Below are positions 34,277-34,760 of a DNA stretch of 34,760 nt, one piece after another. The first letter of the stretch is position 1. Every line of letters begins with the position of its first letter. Made by a program: the position numbers and the translations under genes. The notes under the pieces were generated by a model, which worked only from the letters and a program-made list of their open reading frames with translations, did not search any database and was not told where the DNA came from. The stretch comes from Synergistaceae bacterium (GTDB lineage Bacteria > Synergistota > Synergistia > Synergistales > Synergistaceae), in NCBI GenBank assembly GCA_031269875.1, contig JAISYM010000079.1:1-34760 (forward strand), written 5' to 3'.

Positions 34277-34404
34277 TTTTTAGCGGTCTGGATTGGGAAC
34301 CGGCTGCTACTTTCGCAAGCGTCAGTTCGGGGTTTCCGGTATGGGCAAAACGCCCGGGCGGGCGTATTTGTTAAATAAAATATTCTTTTTTGGAGGAATG
34401 CGAT
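34277..34404 (+). promoter_or_regulatory. Structured leader candidate upstream of tupA
   Basis: Directly after the IS end, several segments pair: GGAACC with GGTTTCC (bulged T) encloses CTG-cta-CTT-tcgc-AAG-cgt-CAG, a two-step hairpin with a symmetric internal loop, and ACGCCC-gggc-GGGCGT follows, then an AT-rich stretch and GGAGG before ATG. Tungstate and molybdate genes are often under molybdenum-cofactor riboswitch control, but I cannot match this to that consensus, so it stays an unclassified candidate. It could also be IS-flanking debris. Confidence 0.35.
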
Positions 34405-34760
34405 ATGAGTAAGAAGGCAAGAAGTTTCAAACAGGCGTTTTTTTTCGCGGTATCCGCCACAATCGTGCTTCTGTTCGTTGGAATAGCGTTTTCGGCAGAT
34501 CCGGTTCTCAAAATGGCTACAACGACGAGCACCGACAACACGGGGCTATTAGATTATCTCGCGCCTATTTTCAAAACTGACGCAGGTGTCGAACTTCAGT
34601 GGGTATCCGTAGGAACGGGCAAAGCCCTCGAATATGGGCGCAACGGAGACGTAGACGTCGTTCTTACGCACGACCCCGAATCGGAAAAAGCCTTCATCGA
34701 CGGGGAATTCGGCGTCGAGCCGAAGCAAGTAATGTACAACGATTTCGTGGTGATAGGCCC
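34405..34760 (+). CDS. tupA: Tungstate ABC transporter substrate-binding protein (partial, 3' end off window)
   Basis: 118 residues visible. Signal peptide about 1-31 (VGIAFSADP). The mature start VLKMATTTSTDNTGLLDYLAP contains the TTTST oxyanion-binding motif (39-43) of TupA; WVSVGTGKALEYGRNGDVDVVLTHDP and VMYNDFVVIGP follow as in the family. TupA captures tungstate in the periplasm for the TupBC transporter, supplying tungsten cofactor enzymes typical of anaerobes. The start ATG 34405 follows GGAGG at about 9 nt. tupB and tupC would be expected just beyond the window. Confidence 0.93.
   Translation, partial: MSKKARSFKQAFFFAVSATIVLLFVGIAFSADPVLKMATTTSTDNTGLLDYLAPIFKTDAGVELQWVSVGTGKALEYGRNGDVDVVLTHDPESEKAFIDGEFGVEPKQVMYNDFVVIG

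Larger units (their letters stand above)
33767..34404. other. 638-base region without intact genes
   Basis: Between the activase and tupA there is no intact gene. In order it holds about 100 bases with no feature I can name, an 8-bp hairpin (33874-33892), a 10-bp inverted repeat (33908-33947), a decayed IS3-family transposase end (33949-34248) with a probable terminal inverted repeat (34251-34276), and a stretch with strong local pairing just before tupA (34277-34380). Composition is more AT-rich than the neighbours. Confidence 0.7.

Noticed and set aside
34118-34378. 86-codon plus-strand frame before tupA
   Set aside because: It is out of frame with the transposase remnant, crosses the IS end, and has no ribosome binding site or family pattern.

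Overview
The window is mostly chromosomal core genome of a diderm, high-GC, probably anaerobic bacterium. Gene content, order and protein character suggest Synergistota (a relative of Cloacibacillus or Synergistes): an outer-membrane LPS assembly module (LptC/LptD), tungstate uptake (TupA), a radical-SAM glycyl-radical activase, and many exported proteins with no recognisable family. This assignment is inference. No marker search could be run.

Left end (1-2470): five minus-strand genes of a mobile element form one tightly packed operon reading away from a tRNA-Arg(CCG). They are an XRE-type repressor, an unknown acidic protein, an AlpA/excisionase-like HTH protein, a truncated-looking primase-polymerase, and a partial gene running off the edge. 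No integrase is inside the window. The tRNA (2580-2656) has its own promoter and terminator. RNase P RNA (2779-3092, minus) follows, and its promoter lies back to back with that of typA.

Centre-left (3222-11890, all plus): typA/bipA, an acyltransferase-3 membrane protein, rpsO (TTG start), a strong terminator, pnp, dut, thrS and a small membrane protein. After a 300-base gap holding a palindrome and a decayed reading frame comes a translationally coupled operon (12195-17389): def, fmt, NUDIX hydrolase, xerC/D-type recombinase, purine nucleoside phosphorylase and pyrimidine nucleoside phosphorylase. Several of its junctions are GTGA overlaps.

Centre-right (17414-25363): a small sigma-70-family factor, a TupA-like binding protein that has lost the oxyanion-binding TTTST motif, two unknown exported proteins, pfkA overlapping a DUF4392/glutamate cyclase-type gene, another unknown exported protein, and rho behind a leader of about 150 nt.

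Right end (25418-34760): a LysM/M23 endopeptidase, pyrG, then an overlapping run of two unknown exported proteins, lptC, lptD and an orphan glycyl-radical-enzyme activase. The last 640 bases before tupA hold no intact gene. They contain a hairpin, an inverted repeat, the decayed C-terminus and right end of an IS3-family element, and a structured stretch directly upstream of tupA, which is cut by the window edge.

The most interesting points are the TupA paralogue with a rewritten binding site, the uncharacterised genes coupled to lptC/lptD, the structured leader before tupA, and the integrase-less element at tRNA-Arg. I saw no CRISPR array and no clearly new multi-gene system.
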